Positions 54,387 to 62,774 of a stretch of DNA of 64,000 nucleotides are shown here, piece after piece. The notes beneath the pieces were generated by a model that was given only the letters and a program-made list of their open reading frames with translations, was not told where the DNA came from and ran no database searches. The stretch's first letter is position 1. The number at the start of each line of letters is the position of its first letter. Origin of the DNA: Pseudonocardia sp. HH130630-07 (GTDB taxonomy: Bacteria > Actinomycetota > Actinomycetes > Mycobacteriales > Pseudonocardiaceae). A program made the position numbers and the translations under genes. The stretch lies in NCBI RefSeq assembly GCF_001698125.1, contig NZ_CP013854.1:1922001-1986000 (forward strand), in the 5' to 3' direction.

Positions 54387-54959
54387 ATGATCGATCCCGC
54401 CTGGGTCCTCCTCGGCGCCGCGCTCGGCCTGGCCGGCAGCGTCCGCTACGCGGCCGCCACCCTCCGGGGTACCGCACGGCCGAACCTCGCCACGTGGTCG
54501 CTGTGGGCCGCCGCACCGTTGATCGGGTTCCTCGCCCAGCTCGACGCCGGGGTGGGACTGCCCGCCGTCCTCACCCTCGGGGCGGGGACCGGGCCGTTGA
54601 TCGTCGTCGTGGCCGGGATGACGACCCGCCACGCGCGCGTCCGGCTGGGGGCGTTCGACGTCGTGTGCGCGGTCGTCGCCGGGATCGCGCTCGTCGTGTG
54701 GCTGGCGCTCGACGCGGCGCCGCTCGCCGTGCTCCTCGCGGTGGCGGCCGACGCCGCGGCGGCGCTGCCCACCGTGCGGAAGGCGTGGCGTGATCCCGGG
54801 TCGGAGAACGTGTTGTTCTACGTCCTCGTCGGGATCGGGGCGACGATCACGTTGCTGACCCTGACCACCTGGAACCCGTCGGACTGGGCGTTCGCGGTGT
54901 ACATGCTGACGCTGTGCCTCACCCTCACCGGGATCGTCACGCTGCGCCGCCGGGCATGA
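54387..54959 (+). CDS. Multi-pass membrane protein
   Basis: A 190-residue protein with about six or seven hydrophobic helices. R-P-N-L-A-T-W-S-L-W-A-A-A-P-L-I-G-F-L-A-Q-L resembles a recurrent R-P-N-x-x-T-W-x-x-W-x-x-x-P motif in small transporter-like proteins of the PQ-loop kind. Transport role is a guess. The ATG at 54387 gives a sensible N terminus (MIDPAWVLLGAALGLAGSV). It is divergent from the DLH gene, which lies 81 bp away. Confidence 0.7.
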   Translation: MIDPAWVLLGAALGLAGSVRYAAATLRGTARPNLATWSLWAAAPLIGFLAQLDAGVGLPAVLTLGAGTGPLIVVVAGMTTRHARVRLGAFDVVCAVVAGIALVVWLALDAAPLAVLLAVAADAAAALPTVRKAWRDPGSENVLFYVLVGIGATITLLTLTTWNPSDWAFAVYMLTLCLTLTGIVTLRRRA

Positions 54960-55017
54960 CCCGGGGTGGCACGCCCCTCGCCCGATCGGCGTGCACGGTT
55001 CCGCCGCCGGGAGGGCG

Positions 55018-55827
55018 TCAGCGTGCAGCTCGAACCGGGCGGCGGGCCTCGATCAGGTGCCGGGTCGAGTGGGCGACCAGGCTGCCCTCGGTCCGGATGT
55101 GCGCGTCGAGGCGGCGCAGTACCGCGTCGTGCCGGGCGACGTCGAAGTCCGGCACCCACCACACGCACTTGCGCAGGAGGAAGACGACCGCGCCGACGTC
55201 GAGGAACTCCATGCGGCACCGGGCGGTGCGCAGGTCCAGCACCTCCAGACCGGCCGCCTCGGCGGAGGTCCGGTCGTCGTCGGGGTGCCGGGACCGGCGC
55301 TGCCCGAGCGTCGGGGTCAGGAAGTGCTCGATCAAATCGAACGCGGACTCCGGGCCGACGTGCTGGGCGAGGTAGCGGCCTCCGGGAGCGAGCACGCGGG
55401 CGATCTCCGGCCAGTCCGCCGCCACCGGATGCCGGCTCGTGACCAGCTCGAACGTGCCGTCCTGCACCGGAAGCGGAGCACCGGGAGCGGGTTCCAGGAC
55501 CTCGACGCCGCGGGGTCCCAGCAGCTCACGGGCCCGCACGGCGTTGGGCGGCCAGCTCTCGGTGACGCACATCCGCTCGGGCAGCACCGGCGCCCCGGCG
55601 ACGACCTCGCCCCCGCCGGTGTCGATGTCGAGCGCCGACCCGGCCGTCGCCAGCCGCCGGCCGACGAGCGCGGCGTAGCCCCAGGGCGGGCGCTCCTCGG
55701 TGGCCCGGCCCGCCAGCCAGCCGAACCCCCATCCGTCGACGTCGGCACCGGCGGCCTCGGACACCAGATCCTCGAACGTACGCACGCCGGACAGGGTCGC
55801 CGGCCGATCGCCGGGGGAACAGCGCAT
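55018..55827 (-). CDS. SAM-dependent methyltransferase
   Basis: A 269-residue class I methyltransferase. Motif I is ALDIDTGGGEVVAG (D-x-x-x-G-G-G), then VLEPAPGAPLPVQDGTFELV and EIARVLAPGGRYLAQHVG with the P-G-G of motif VI. The first residues M-R-C-S-P-G-D are variable. The ATG start lies one base after the stop of the APH gene, so it is translated with it. Last gene of the DinB-APH-methyltransferase operon. Substrate unknown. Confidence 0.83.
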   Translation of the reverse strand: MRCSPGDRPATLSGVRTFEDLVSEAAGADVDGWGFGWLAGRATEERPPWGYAALVGRRLATAGSALDIDTGGGEVVAGAPVLPERMCVTESWPPNAVRARELLGPRGVEVLEPAPGAPLPVQDGTFELVTSRHPVAADWPEIARVLAPGGRYLAQHVGPESAFDLIEHFLTPTLGQRRSRHPDDDRTSAEAAGLEVLDLRTARCRMEFLDVGAVVFLLRKCVWWVPDFDVARHDAVLRRLDAHIRTEGSLVAHSTRHLIEARRPVRAAR

Positions 55828-55828
55828 T

Positions 55829-56668
55829 TCACCAGTCCCGGGTCTCGGCGAGGTCCATCCACCGCTCCGTCTCCTCCGAGCCGAAGTGCCGGATGGACCA
55901 GTCCGTCATCCGCAGCGACATGTGCGCCCAGGCAGGCACGAGCAGGTCGGGGGCGAGCCCGTCCAGAATCCTGTCCACCCGTTCGACGACGCCCGGTTCC
56001 GCGGGTGTCCTCAGCAGTCCGAACCGGAACGTCACCAGATCGAACCGTCGGTCCCCGCGCGCCGCCCCGCCCCAGTCGACCACGCCGGACAGGCGTCGCC
56101 CATCGGTGAGCAGGTTGCCCGGGTGGAAGTCGAGATGGACGGCGGCGGTGCCCGGCAGCGCGCCGTGGTGCGCCCGGCCGACCGCACGCACGCGGGCGTC
56201 CAGACGAGCGCTGCGCCGGTCGTACCTGCGCAGGGGCTCGTGCAGGCAGAACCCCGGACCATCGTCGAGCAGATACAGGTCCGCCGCCGGAACACCCGGA
56301 AGCGCGACCCGATCCATGCCCGCGTTGAACGAGAGGACGTCGTCGAGGAGTACGTGCGTGACGTGCCGGACCGGAGCGCCGGGCAGGACCTCCTGGACCC
56401 AGACGACGTCCGGCCCGAACGGGACGACGGCCTCGACCGCGGGCACGGGGTGGCCTCCCCGGCGCAGCGCCCGGAGTACGTGGAGCGACCGAGAGGCGCC
56501 GGGGACCCGGGTCAGGACCCGGCGTCGCCCGTCCGGCCAGCGGACGAACACCGCCCCGACCTGGCCATTCGTGGACACCGCCTCGACGGCCGGGGCACCG
56601 CCCAGGTGCTCCCCCACCACCACGGCCAGCGCCGGCGGGTCGACGCGTTCGATCCGGTCGCCCGTCAC
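55829..56668 (-). CDS. Aminoglycoside phosphotransferase-fold protein (APH)
   Basis: A 279-residue protein-kinase-like small-molecule kinase. The catalytic loop is AVHLDFHPGNLLTDGRRL (H-x-D-x-x-x-x-N), followed by SGVVDWGGAARGDRRFDL (the metal-binding Asp). The N-lobe has ALAVVVGEHLGG and R-R-V-L-T-R-V. The substrate could be an antibiotic or a metabolite. The GTG start overlaps the DinB stop by four bases (GTGA). The next gene, a methyltransferase, starts right after its stop. Confidence 0.85.
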   Translation of the reverse strand: MTGDRIERVDPPALAVVVGEHLGGAPAVEAVSTNGQVGAVFVRWPDGRRRVLTRVPGASRSLHVLRALRRGGHPVPAVEAVVPFGPDVVWVQEVLPGAPVRHVTHVLLDDVLSFNAGMDRVALPGVPAADLYLLDDGPGFCLHEPLRRYDRRSARLDARVRAVGRAHHGALPGTAAVHLDFHPGNLLTDGRRLSGVVDWGGAARGDRRFDLVTFRFGLLRTPAEPGVVERVDRILDGLAPDLLVPAWAHMSLRMTDWSIRHFGSEETERWMDLAETRDW

Positions 56669-57246
56669 CTCCCTGCGGCCCGGGCCGCCGCCTCGACCGT
56701 CCCGACGTACCGCTCCCACCAGGCCGCGTCGTCCGACGGCAGGTTCGACTCGTCGCTGCGGTGCCCGGCGGCCCCGTCGAGCCCCTCCCGGAGGACGTCG
56801 GCCTGCCCCGCGTGCCGGTGCGTCTCGCCGATCATCCGGACGGCGAGGTGGTGCAGCGTCGCCGTGTCGCGTCCGGCCGGCCAGTGCGCCACGGTGCCGA
56901 CGGTCTCCGGCGGCAGTTCCCGCAGGATCCGGTCGGTGTGCGCCGCGATCCGCCGGTACCGGTCGACGATCTCCGCCCGCGGCTCGTCGGCGCGGGCCCA
57001 CATGTCCTCGTTCTCCCACGGATCGAAGGTCTCGAGGAAGGCGAGGTCGCCGGTCGGGCGGTCGAAGGCGCGGGCGAAGTAGGTCAGCTCTCCGGCGGAG
57101 AGGTGCTTGACCAGGCCGAGCAGGTTGGTCCCGGTCGGGGTCATCGGACGACGGACGCTGTAGTCGTCCAGGCCGTCGAGTTTCCACAGCATCGCCGAGC
57201 GGGCCTCGCCGAGGTAGCGGATCAGGTCGTCCACGGGATCGGTCAC
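56665..57246 (-). CDS. DinB family protein (DUF664)
   Basis: A 193-residue four-helix protein. It has DLIRYLGEARSAMLWKLDGL, the DUF664 start, and L-V-K-H-L-S-A-G-E-L-T-Y-F and L-H-H-L-A-V-R-M-I-G-E-T-H-R-H-A-G-Q-A-D, with the two histidine-containing helices that bind a metal. Such proteins are often mycothiol-dependent transferases. The GTG at 57246 is chosen because it gives the normal start. It is the first gene of the operon and diverges from GrpB. Confidence 0.87.
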   Translation of the reverse strand: MTDPVDDLIRYLGEARSAMLWKLDGLDDYSVRRPMTPTGTNLLGLVKHLSAGELTYFARAFDRPTGDLAFLETFDPWENEDMWARADEPRAEIVDRYRRIAAHTDRILRELPPETVGTVAHWPAGRDTATLHHLAVRMIGETHRHAGQADVLREGLDGAAGHRSDESNLPSDDAAWWERYVGTVEAAARAAGR

Positions 57247-57315
57247 CGGACGGACGGTGCCAGCCGGCCGGCGGCGGCGATAGCCTCGAACGCTGCCCAC
57301 CCCGGAGGCCGCCCG

Positions 57316-57879
57316 ATGCCCGACCCCGCGCTCCACGCCGCCCTCGTGGACGGGCCCGAGCCCGTGCTCGTCACGCTGTCCGAGTACGACCCGGCCTGGC
57401 CCGCCCGGTTCACCGCCCGCGCCGCCGAACTCCGGACCCTGCTCGGCGAGCGCGCCCGGCTCGTCGAGCACGTCGGGTCGACGTCGGTCCCCGGGCTGGC
57501 GGCGAAGCCGATCGTGGACATCGTGGTGGGTATCGACGACCCGGACGACGAGCCCGCCTACCTGCCCGATCTCCTCGCTGCGGGGTACCGGCTGCGGGTA
57601 CGCCAGCACGCGCACCGCGTCCTGCGGACCGGCGATCCGGGCGAGCAGGTCAACGTGCACTGCTACCCGCCCGCGCATCCGGAGGTCCGCAGATTCCTGC
57701 TCTTCCGCGACCGGCTGCGATCCGACGAGCCGGACCGCTCCCGCTACGAGGCGGTCAAACGGTCCCTGAGCGGGCGGGAGTGGCCGGACGTGAACGTCTA
57801 CGCCGAGGCGAAACGCCCGGTCATCGAGGAGATCCTCGCCCGGGCGGGGTGGCCCGATCAGCGGGCCTCCGGGTCCTGA
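57316..57879 (+). CDS. GrpB family nucleotidyltransferase-like protein (UPF0157)
   Basis: A 187-residue protein. LSEYDPAWPARFTARAAELR, RLVEHVGSTSVPGLAAKPIV and DIVVGIDD are the family's nucleotidyltransferase-like core (G-S-T-S-V-P-G-L and the D-x-D). DPGEQVNVHCYPPAHPEVRR and VKRSLS are further signatures. Function is not proven in the family. The ATG lies in C-C-C-G-A-T-G. The 3' end overlaps the SDR gene by 22 bp. Confidence 0.9.
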   Translation: MPDPALHAALVDGPEPVLVTLSEYDPAWPARFTARAAELRTLLGERARLVEHVGSTSVPGLAAKPIVDIVVGIDDPDDEPAYLPDLLAAGYRLRVRQHAHRVLRTGDPGEQVNVHCYPPAHPEVRRFLLFRDRLRSDEPDRSRYEAVKRSLSGREWPDVNVYAEAKRPVIEEILARAGWPDQRASGS

Positions 57880-58613
57880 CCCCGCGCGGCACGCCCCCCG
57901 TCGACCGGCAGCACGGCTCCGGTGACGAACCCGGCCGCGTCGGACAGCAGGTAGGCGACCTCGGAAGGCAGCCCGACCCGGCCCAGCGGGTGGATCTCGG
58001 CCATCTCGTGGCGGGTCCGCTCGGCGGTCGCCGCGTCCTGCCCGGCCAGGAACTCCTCGTACCGCTCGGTGGTGACCGAGCCGAGCGCCACCGCGTTGAC
58101 CCGGATCCCCTGTGGACCGTGGTCGACGGCGGCGGCGCGGGTGAACCCCTCGATCGCCGCCTTCGCCGTCGCGTAGGGCAGCGCCCCACGGACGGCGCGC
58201 TGCGCCTGGTGGCTCGACACGTTGACGATCGACCCGGCGGTGCCGGCGTCCCGGAACCGCCGGACGGCGACCGAGGATCCCACCAGGACCGGGGCCAGGT
58301 TCGCGGTGACGAGGTCGACGATCGCCCCGGGCGGATCGGTGTCGAGGGCAGCGTCCCGGAAGACCGCTGCGTTGTTCACCCAGCCGCCGAACGTGCCGAG
58401 CTGCCGGGCGGCGTCGGCCGCGGCCTCGGCGACCGCGGGGTCGTCGGCACTGCCGGTGACCGCGCGGACCCGGGTTCCGGCGGGATGGTCGCGGACCCAG
58501 CCGGGCGCGTCGCGATCGAGGACGACGACGGCGTCGCCGCCGGCCAGCAGCCTCCCGGCGATCGCGCGGCCGATCCCGCGCCCGGCCCCGGTGACGACGT
58601 GTGAGCGCACCAT
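57858..58613 (-). CDS. Short-chain dehydrogenase/reductase (SDR)
   Basis: A 251-residue NAD(P)-dependent oxidoreductase. The cofactor loop is HVVTGAGRGIGRAIAGRLL, VNNAAVF is the N-N-A-G-like motif, and the catalytic Ser (NVSSHQAQRAVRGA) and YATAK are present. The C-terminal LLSDAAGFVTGAVLPVDGG is the usual end. Substrate unknown. An ATG at 58613 is chosen; 58622 is in frame. It diverges from the short GNAT gene. Confidence 0.9.
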   Translation of the reverse strand: MVRSHVVTGAGRGIGRAIAGRLLAGGDAVVVLDRDAPGWVRDHPAGTRVRAVTGSADDPAVAEAAADAARQLGTFGGWVNNAAVFRDAALDTDPPGAIVDLVTANLAPVLVGSSVAVRRFRDAGTAGSIVNVSSHQAQRAVRGALPYATAKAAIEGFTRAAAVDHGPQGIRVNAVALGSVTTERYEEFLAGQDAATAERTRHEMAEIHPLGRVGLPSEVAYLLSDAAGFVTGAVLPVDGGRAARGQDPEAR

Positions 58614-58652
58614 GCCCGCCATGATGCGGCCCGGGAGGGCGATGATGGCGGG

Positions 58653-58979
58653 GTGACCCCCGGGGCCGTCGTCGGTCACGTGGGGCTGTGCGGAGACGGG
58701 CCGGGGAGCTGCGTCGTCACCCGGCTGTTCGTCGGTCCGTCCGGGCGTCGCCGGGGAGTCGCGGCGCGGCTGCTCGACACCGTCCGCGGATACGCGCAAC
58801 GGCACGGGCTCACGCTCACCCTGGAGGTCGCCGCGCTCGGCGACGGTGCCGCCGTGGCGCTGTACGAGCGGACCGGGTGGGTCCGGACCGGATCCCGGAC
58901 GGCGCAGTGGAAGACCCCCGACGGCGCCCCGGTCCTCCTGCACGACTACCGGCTGCGCGACGACGTACGGCCCGGTTGA
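58653..58979 (+). CDS. Short GNAT acetyltransferase, probably lacking its N terminus
   Basis: A 108-residue protein with the C-terminal half of a GNAT fold: VVTRLFVGPSGRRRGVAARLL (motif A loop R-R-R-G-V-A) and AVALYERTGWVRTG. Normal family members are about 150 residues; the first beta strand and two helices are missing or unrecognisable, and only 39 bp separate the GTG from the divergent SDR. It may be a truncated gene or a minimal form. Confidence 0.62.
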   Translation: MTPGAVVGHVGLCGDGPGSCVVTRLFVGPSGRRRGVAARLLDTVRGYAQRHGLTLTLEVAALGDGAAVALYERTGWVRTGSRTAQWKTPDGAPVLLHDYRLRDDVRPG

Positions 58980-59119
58980 GCAGCGACGTCCGCACGGGAT
59001 CCGGGTCACCGCACGGGGCCGGGACCGGTGCGGGTGCCGGGGAGTCGTGCCGGGCCGGGGAGCCGGTGCGAGGGAAAACCGGAGGCTCCGGCTGTGGGGC
59101 GTCCCTAGGGTCCGGCGCC

Positions 59120-59917
59120 ATGCAGGACCGCACCGAACTCGTCACGCACTACACCGCGGCCGACGAGCGCTCCCGGCTCACCGCGGCGCCGTCGCTCGAA
59201 CTCCTGCGCACCCGGGTGCTGCTGGAACGGGTACTGCCCGGTGCACCGGCGACGGTCCTCGACGTCGGCGGCGGGCCCGGGGTGCACGCGCACTGGCTCG
59301 CCGGCCGCGGGTACACCGTCGATCTCGTCGATCCCGTGCCGAAGCACGTGGAGCAGGCCGCGGCCCCCGGGACGGTCCGGGCGGCCGTCGGCGACGCGCT
59401 GGCGCTCACGGCGCCCGATGCGAGCTACGACGCGGTGCTCCTGCTCGGGCCGCTCTACCACCTCACCGAGCGCGCCGACCGGGTGCGCGCACTGCGCGAG
59501 GCGCGCCGGGTCGCGCGACCGGGAGCCCCGGTCGCCGTCGCCGCGATCTCCCGCTACGCCAGCATGCTGGACGGCTTCCACCGCGGGTTCTTCGCCGACG
59601 GGACGTTCGTCGGGATCGTCGCCGAGACGCTGCGCAGCGGGCAGCACCGCAACCCGGGTGCGCACCCGGACTACTTCACCAGCACGTTCTTCCACACCTG
59701 CGCCGAGCTGCACGACGAGCTCGCCGAGGCGGGGCTCGTCGACGTCGGCGTCCTCCCGGTGGAGGGCCCGCTGCAATGGGCACCGGACCTGTCCTCCCGG
59801 CTCGCCGACCCGGACGGCCGGGCGTTCGTCCTGCGCTGCCTGGAACGTCTGGAGCGCGACCCGGCGATCACCGGATCGACCTCGCACCTGATGGCGCTGG
59901 CCCGCTCCCCCGGCTGA
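59120..59917 (+). CDS. SAM-dependent methyltransferase
   Basis: A 265-residue class I methyltransferase. Motif I is VLDVGGGPGVHAHWLAGRGY, then YTVDLVDPVPKHVEQA, DAVLLLGPLYHLTERADRVR and ALREARRVARPGAPVAVAAI. The L-G-P-L-Y-H-L pattern is common in this group. The ATG at 59120 follows G-T-C-C-G-G-C-G-C-C. It stands alone, upstream of the guanidine riboswitch. Substrate unknown. Confidence 0.87.
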   Translation: MQDRTELVTHYTAADERSRLTAAPSLELLRTRVLLERVLPGAPATVLDVGGGPGVHAHWLAGRGYTVDLVDPVPKHVEQAAAPGTVRAAVGDALALTAPDASYDAVLLLGPLYHLTERADRVRALREARRVARPGAPVAVAAISRYASMLDGFHRGFFADGTFVGIVAETLRSGQHRNPGAHPDYFTSTFFHTCAELHDELAEAGLVDVGVLPVEGPLQWAPDLSSRLADPDGRAFVLRCLERLERDPAITGSTSHLMALARSPG

Positions 59918-60001
59918 GCGAGCTGGTCAGACCGGTCACCACGACTGGATCTCCGCCGGTGCGCCGGGCATCCTGAGGGTGGATCGCCCACCGGCGGTTC
60001 C

Positions 60002-60041
60002 CCGGACGAGACGCGCCGTACCCGGAACGCCAAGACGACGC
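60002..60041 (+). promoter_or_regulatory. Guanidine-III (ykkC-III) riboswitch
   Basis: The 40-nt sequence matches the guanidine-III consensus: CCGGACGAG (60002-60010), GCGCCGTACCCGG (60013-60025) and AAGACG-CGC (60032-60041). P1 is CCGG (60002-60005) with CCGG (60022-60025). The pseudoknot joins GCGCCGT (60013-60019) to ACGACGC (60035-60041), with one C-A mismatch. The AAGGAG ribosome binding site follows at 60047-60052, so ligand binding may change ribosome access to the SMR gene. Confidence 0.88.
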
Positions 60042-60058
60042 CCGAGAAGGAGCTCGTC

Positions 60059-60373
60059 ATGGCGTGGATCTACCTCGTGGTGTCCGGTCTGCTGGAGACC
60101 GTGTGGGCCGCGGCGCTGTCCCAGAGCAAGGGCTTCAGCCGGCTCGCCCCGTCGGTGGTGTTCGGCGTCGCCCTGGTGCTCAGCATGGGCGGGCTGTCGC
60201 TCGCGCTGCGGGACCTGCCGGTCGGCACCGCGTACGCGATCTGGGTCGGCATCGGTGCGGTCGGCACGGCGATCTACGGGATGGTGGCACTCGGCGAGCC
60301 CGCGACGACGGCCCGGCTGCTGTGCCTGGTCGCGATCGTCGCGGGGGTCGCGGGCCTGAAGTTCCTGCACTGA
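60059..60373 (+). CDS. sugE: SMR family guanidinium exporter (SugE/Gdx type)
   Basis: A 104-residue four-helix small multidrug resistance protein, acting as a dimer to exchange guanidinium against protons. Glu13 in SGLLETVWAAALSQSKG is the essential charged residue in helix 1, and V-G-T-A-Y-A-I-W-V-G-I-G-A-V-G-T is the helix 3 signature. The SugE/Gdx type is supported by the guanidine-III riboswitch just upstream. The ATG has AAGGAG 6 nt before it. Its stop converges on the LacI gene. Confidence 0.93.
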   Translation: MAWIYLVVSGLLETVWAAALSQSKGFSRLAPSVVFGVALVLSMGGLSLALRDLPVGTAYAIWVGIGAVGTAIYGMVALGEPATTARLLCLVAIVAGVAGLKFLH

Positions 60374-60379
60374 GGATCG

Positions 60380-61486
60380 TCACGACGGGGCGCGGACCGG
60401 ACCGGTCGATCCCCTGGCCATCAGCTCGAAGCCGGTCCGGCGGGTCCGCCGCCGGGCCGCGGGAGGCTTCATCGCGAGGTCCAGCGCCCAGGCGCCCATC
60501 TGCGCCATCGGCAGCCGCACGGTGGTCAGGCCCGGCGCGAGATCCGCGGCGAAGGACACGTCGTCGAACCCGGCGACCGACACCTCCGTCGGCACGCCGA
60601 TGCCGCGGGACCGCAGTACCGACAGCGCACCGACGGCCATCGCGTCGTTCAGCGCCAGCAGCGCGGTGAGGTCCGGGCGGGCGTCGAGCAGCTCGTGCGC
60701 CGCGGCCGCACCGCCGTCCCGGGTGAACGCGGCGTGGTGCACGGCGAGCGCGCCCGGCGCCATCCCGGCCTCGACCAGCGCGTCCTCGACGCCGGCGAGG
60801 CGGTCGGCGACCGTCGTCAGCGCGGCCGCACCGGCGAGCACGCCGATCCGGCGGTGGCCCTGGGCCAGGAGGTGCGCGGCGACGGCCCGGCCCGCCTCCC
60901 GGTTGGCCGGCAGCACGGCGTCGGCCGCCAGGTGGTGCCGCCCGATCACGGCGACCCGGCCGCCAGAGGACTCGAAGGACCGCAGCGCGGCCGCCGCCTC
61001 GGCCTGCTGGGCGCGCTCGACGTAGCCGGACCCGGCCACGATGATCGCGTCGGTCCGGTGCGCCACCAGCGAGCGGATCTGGCGCAGCTCGGTCCCCGGG
61101 TCCCGGCCGGAGTGGCAGATCTGCACGGTCAGGCGGTGCCGGTCGGCCTCGGCGATGACCCCGCTGGCGATCTCGGAGAAGTACGGGTCCCCGATCTCGT
61201 GCACGATCAGGCCGACCGTCGACGTCGCGCCCCCGGCCAGGGTGCGGGCGTGCACGTTGGCGATGTAGCCGATCCGGGCGGCCACCTCGCGGACGTGCGC
61301 GGCCATCGACTCGCTGACTCCGTCGCTGCCCGACAGCGAGCGGGACGCCGAGGCCAGCGACACCCCGGCCTGCTCGGCGACGTCGGCCAGCCGGGGCACC
61401 GACCGCCGGTTCGTGGAGCCCTCCCCCACCGGCCCACCCTTCCGATTTCGGTCGCGCCGTCCGATCTGCACCTTGTCGCCGGACAC
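60380..61486 (-). CDS. LacI family regulator
   Basis: A 368-residue repressor. The N-terminal HTH with hinge follows a 30-residue basic lead (PRLADVAEQAGVSLASASRSL, then I-A-N-V-H-A-R-T-L-A-G). The sugar-binding-protein-like domain is complete (VGLIVHEIGDPYFSEIASGV, VAVIGRHHL, GVPTEVSVAGFDDVSFAADL). Its operators lie in the 70-bp gap to the divergent ABC transporter gene. Because LacI proteins usually sense sugars, the neighbouring branched-chain-type transporter may handle an unusual substrate. Confidence 0.93.
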   Translation of the reverse strand: MSGDKVQIGRRDRNRKGGPVGEGSTNRRSVPRLADVAEQAGVSLASASRSLSGSDGVSESMAAHVREVAARIGYIANVHARTLAGGATSTVGLIVHEIGDPYFSEIASGVIAEADRHRLTVQICHSGRDPGTELRQIRSLVAHRTDAIIVAGSGYVERAQQAEAAAALRSFESSGGRVAVIGRHHLAADAVLPANREAGRAVAAHLLAQGHRRIGVLAGAAALTTVADRLAGVEDALVEAGMAPGALAVHHAAFTRDGGAAAAHELLDARPDLTALLALNDAMAVGALSVLRSRGIGVPTEVSVAGFDDVSFAADLAPGLTTVRLPMAQMGAWALDLAMKPPAARRRTRRTGFELMARGSTGPVRAPS

Positions 61487-61504
61487 GTCGGCAGCCTACG
61501 GTAC

Positions 61505-61528
61505 GAAAGCGCTTCCGAAAGCGCTTCC
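61505..61528. promoter_or_regulatory. Tandem LacI-type operators
   Basis: GAAAGCGCTTCC is repeated exactly twice, 61505-61516 and 61517-61528. Each has the AGCGCT core of LacI/GalR sites. They lie between the LacI start (61486) and the binding-protein start (61557), so they probably control both genes. Confidence 0.85.
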
Positions 61529-61556
61529 GTTGCTCGATGATGAGTGTGGAGAGCCC

Positions 61557-62774
61557 ATGGGTGTCAGAAGCAGGTTCCGGACGGGCTGTGTGGTCGCCGC
61601 ACTGGCTCTCCTCGTCTCGGCGTGCGGTGGCGGTGCCGGCGCGGGCGGTGGCCCGGGGGACCCGATCCTCATCGGCGTCTCGCTGCCGCTGACCGGCGAC
61701 TTCTCCGAACCGGGCAAGGGCGTGCAGCGCGGCTACGAGGCCTGGGCCTCCCACGTCAACGCGAACGGCGGGCTGCTCGGGCGGCAGGTCGAGCTGCGGA
61801 TCCTCGACGACCAGTCCAGCGCCGACCGGGTGGTCGCCGACTACGAGGCGCTGATCGCCCAGGAGGGCGTCGACCTCGTCTTCGGCCCGTTCTCCACCCG
61901 GCTGGTCGTGCCGTCGGCCCGTGTCGCCCAGGAGTACGGGATGCTCTTCGTCGAACCGGCCGGGGCCGCCGCCGAGGTCTTCGAGCAGGGCTTCGACAAC
62001 CTGTTCTACGCGGCCCCGGCGATCGCCGACGACCACTACGACAACCTCGCCCAGCAGATCATCGCGATGCCGGCGGAGCAGCGGCCCGCGACGGCGGCGT
62101 ACGCCGCGATGGACGACCCGTTCGCCCAGGGCACCGCGTACGGGCTCAAGGCGAAGCTGGAGGCGGCCGGCGTCCGGACCGTCGTCGACGAGGTCTACCC
62201 GCCGAACACCACCGACTTCGGCAGCATCGCGGCCAAGATCGCCGACTCGAACGCCGACATGGTCGTCGGCGGCACCCAGTACCAGGACGCGGTGAACCTC
62301 ATCGTCGCGCTGCAGCAGCTGAACTACCAGCCGCGGCTCGCCGCGTTCTCGACCGCGCCGACGAACCCGGAGTTCCCGGCCGCGATCGGGGCGCGCACCG
62401 AGGGCATCCTCGCGCCGACCGGCTACACGCCCGAGGCGTCGTTCCCGTCCAACCCCGAGTTCGTCGAGCACTACACGCAGATGTTCGGCTCGCCGCCGTC
62501 GGAGGACGAGGCGAACGCCTACACGACCGGGCAGGTAGTGGCGTCCGCGGTCAGCGCGGTCGGCTGCGCCGAGCAGGGCGACTGCCAGCAGCAGCTCGTG
62601 GACTGGCTGCGCGGGGCGACCGTGGACACCGTCGTCGGCCCGCTGTCCTGGGACCAGCAGGGCCGCCCGCAGTCGGCGCACCTCATCCAGCAGTACGTCG
62701 ACGGCGAGATCCGGATCGTGCTGCCGGCCGAGCAGGCCCAGGCGGAGTTCACCTTCCCGAAGGTGAACTGGTGA
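61557..62774 (+). CDS. ABC transporter substrate-binding lipoprotein (LivJ/family 6 type)
   Basis: A 405-residue exported binding protein. The signal peptide (VVAALALLVSAC) ends in a lipobox. The mature part has ILIGVSLPLTGDFSEPGKGV, ANGGLLGRQVELRILDDQSS and VDLVFGPFSTRLVVPSARVA, the type I periplasmic-binding fold of branched-chain amino acid or amide transporters. Ligand unknown. The ATG at 61557 is chosen for signal length. The GTGA overlap with the permease gene couples them; the LacI site controls transcription. Confidence 0.92.
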   Translation: MGVRSRFRTGCVVAALALLVSACGGGAGAGGGPGDPILIGVSLPLTGDFSEPGKGVQRGYEAWASHVNANGGLLGRQVELRILDDQSSADRVVADYEALIAQEGVDLVFGPFSTRLVVPSARVAQEYGMLFVEPAGAAAEVFEQGFDNLFYAAPAIADDHYDNLAQQIIAMPAEQRPATAAYAAMDDPFAQGTAYGLKAKLEAAGVRTVVDEVYPPNTTDFGSIAAKIADSNADMVVGGTQYQDAVNLIVALQQLNYQPRLAAFSTAPTNPEFPAAIGARTEGILAPTGYTPEASFPSNPEFVEHYTQMFGSPPSEDEANAYTTGQVVASAVSAVGCAEQGDCQQQLVDWLRGATVDTVVGPLSWDQQGRPQSAHLIQQYVDGEIRIVLPAEQAQAEFTFPKVNW

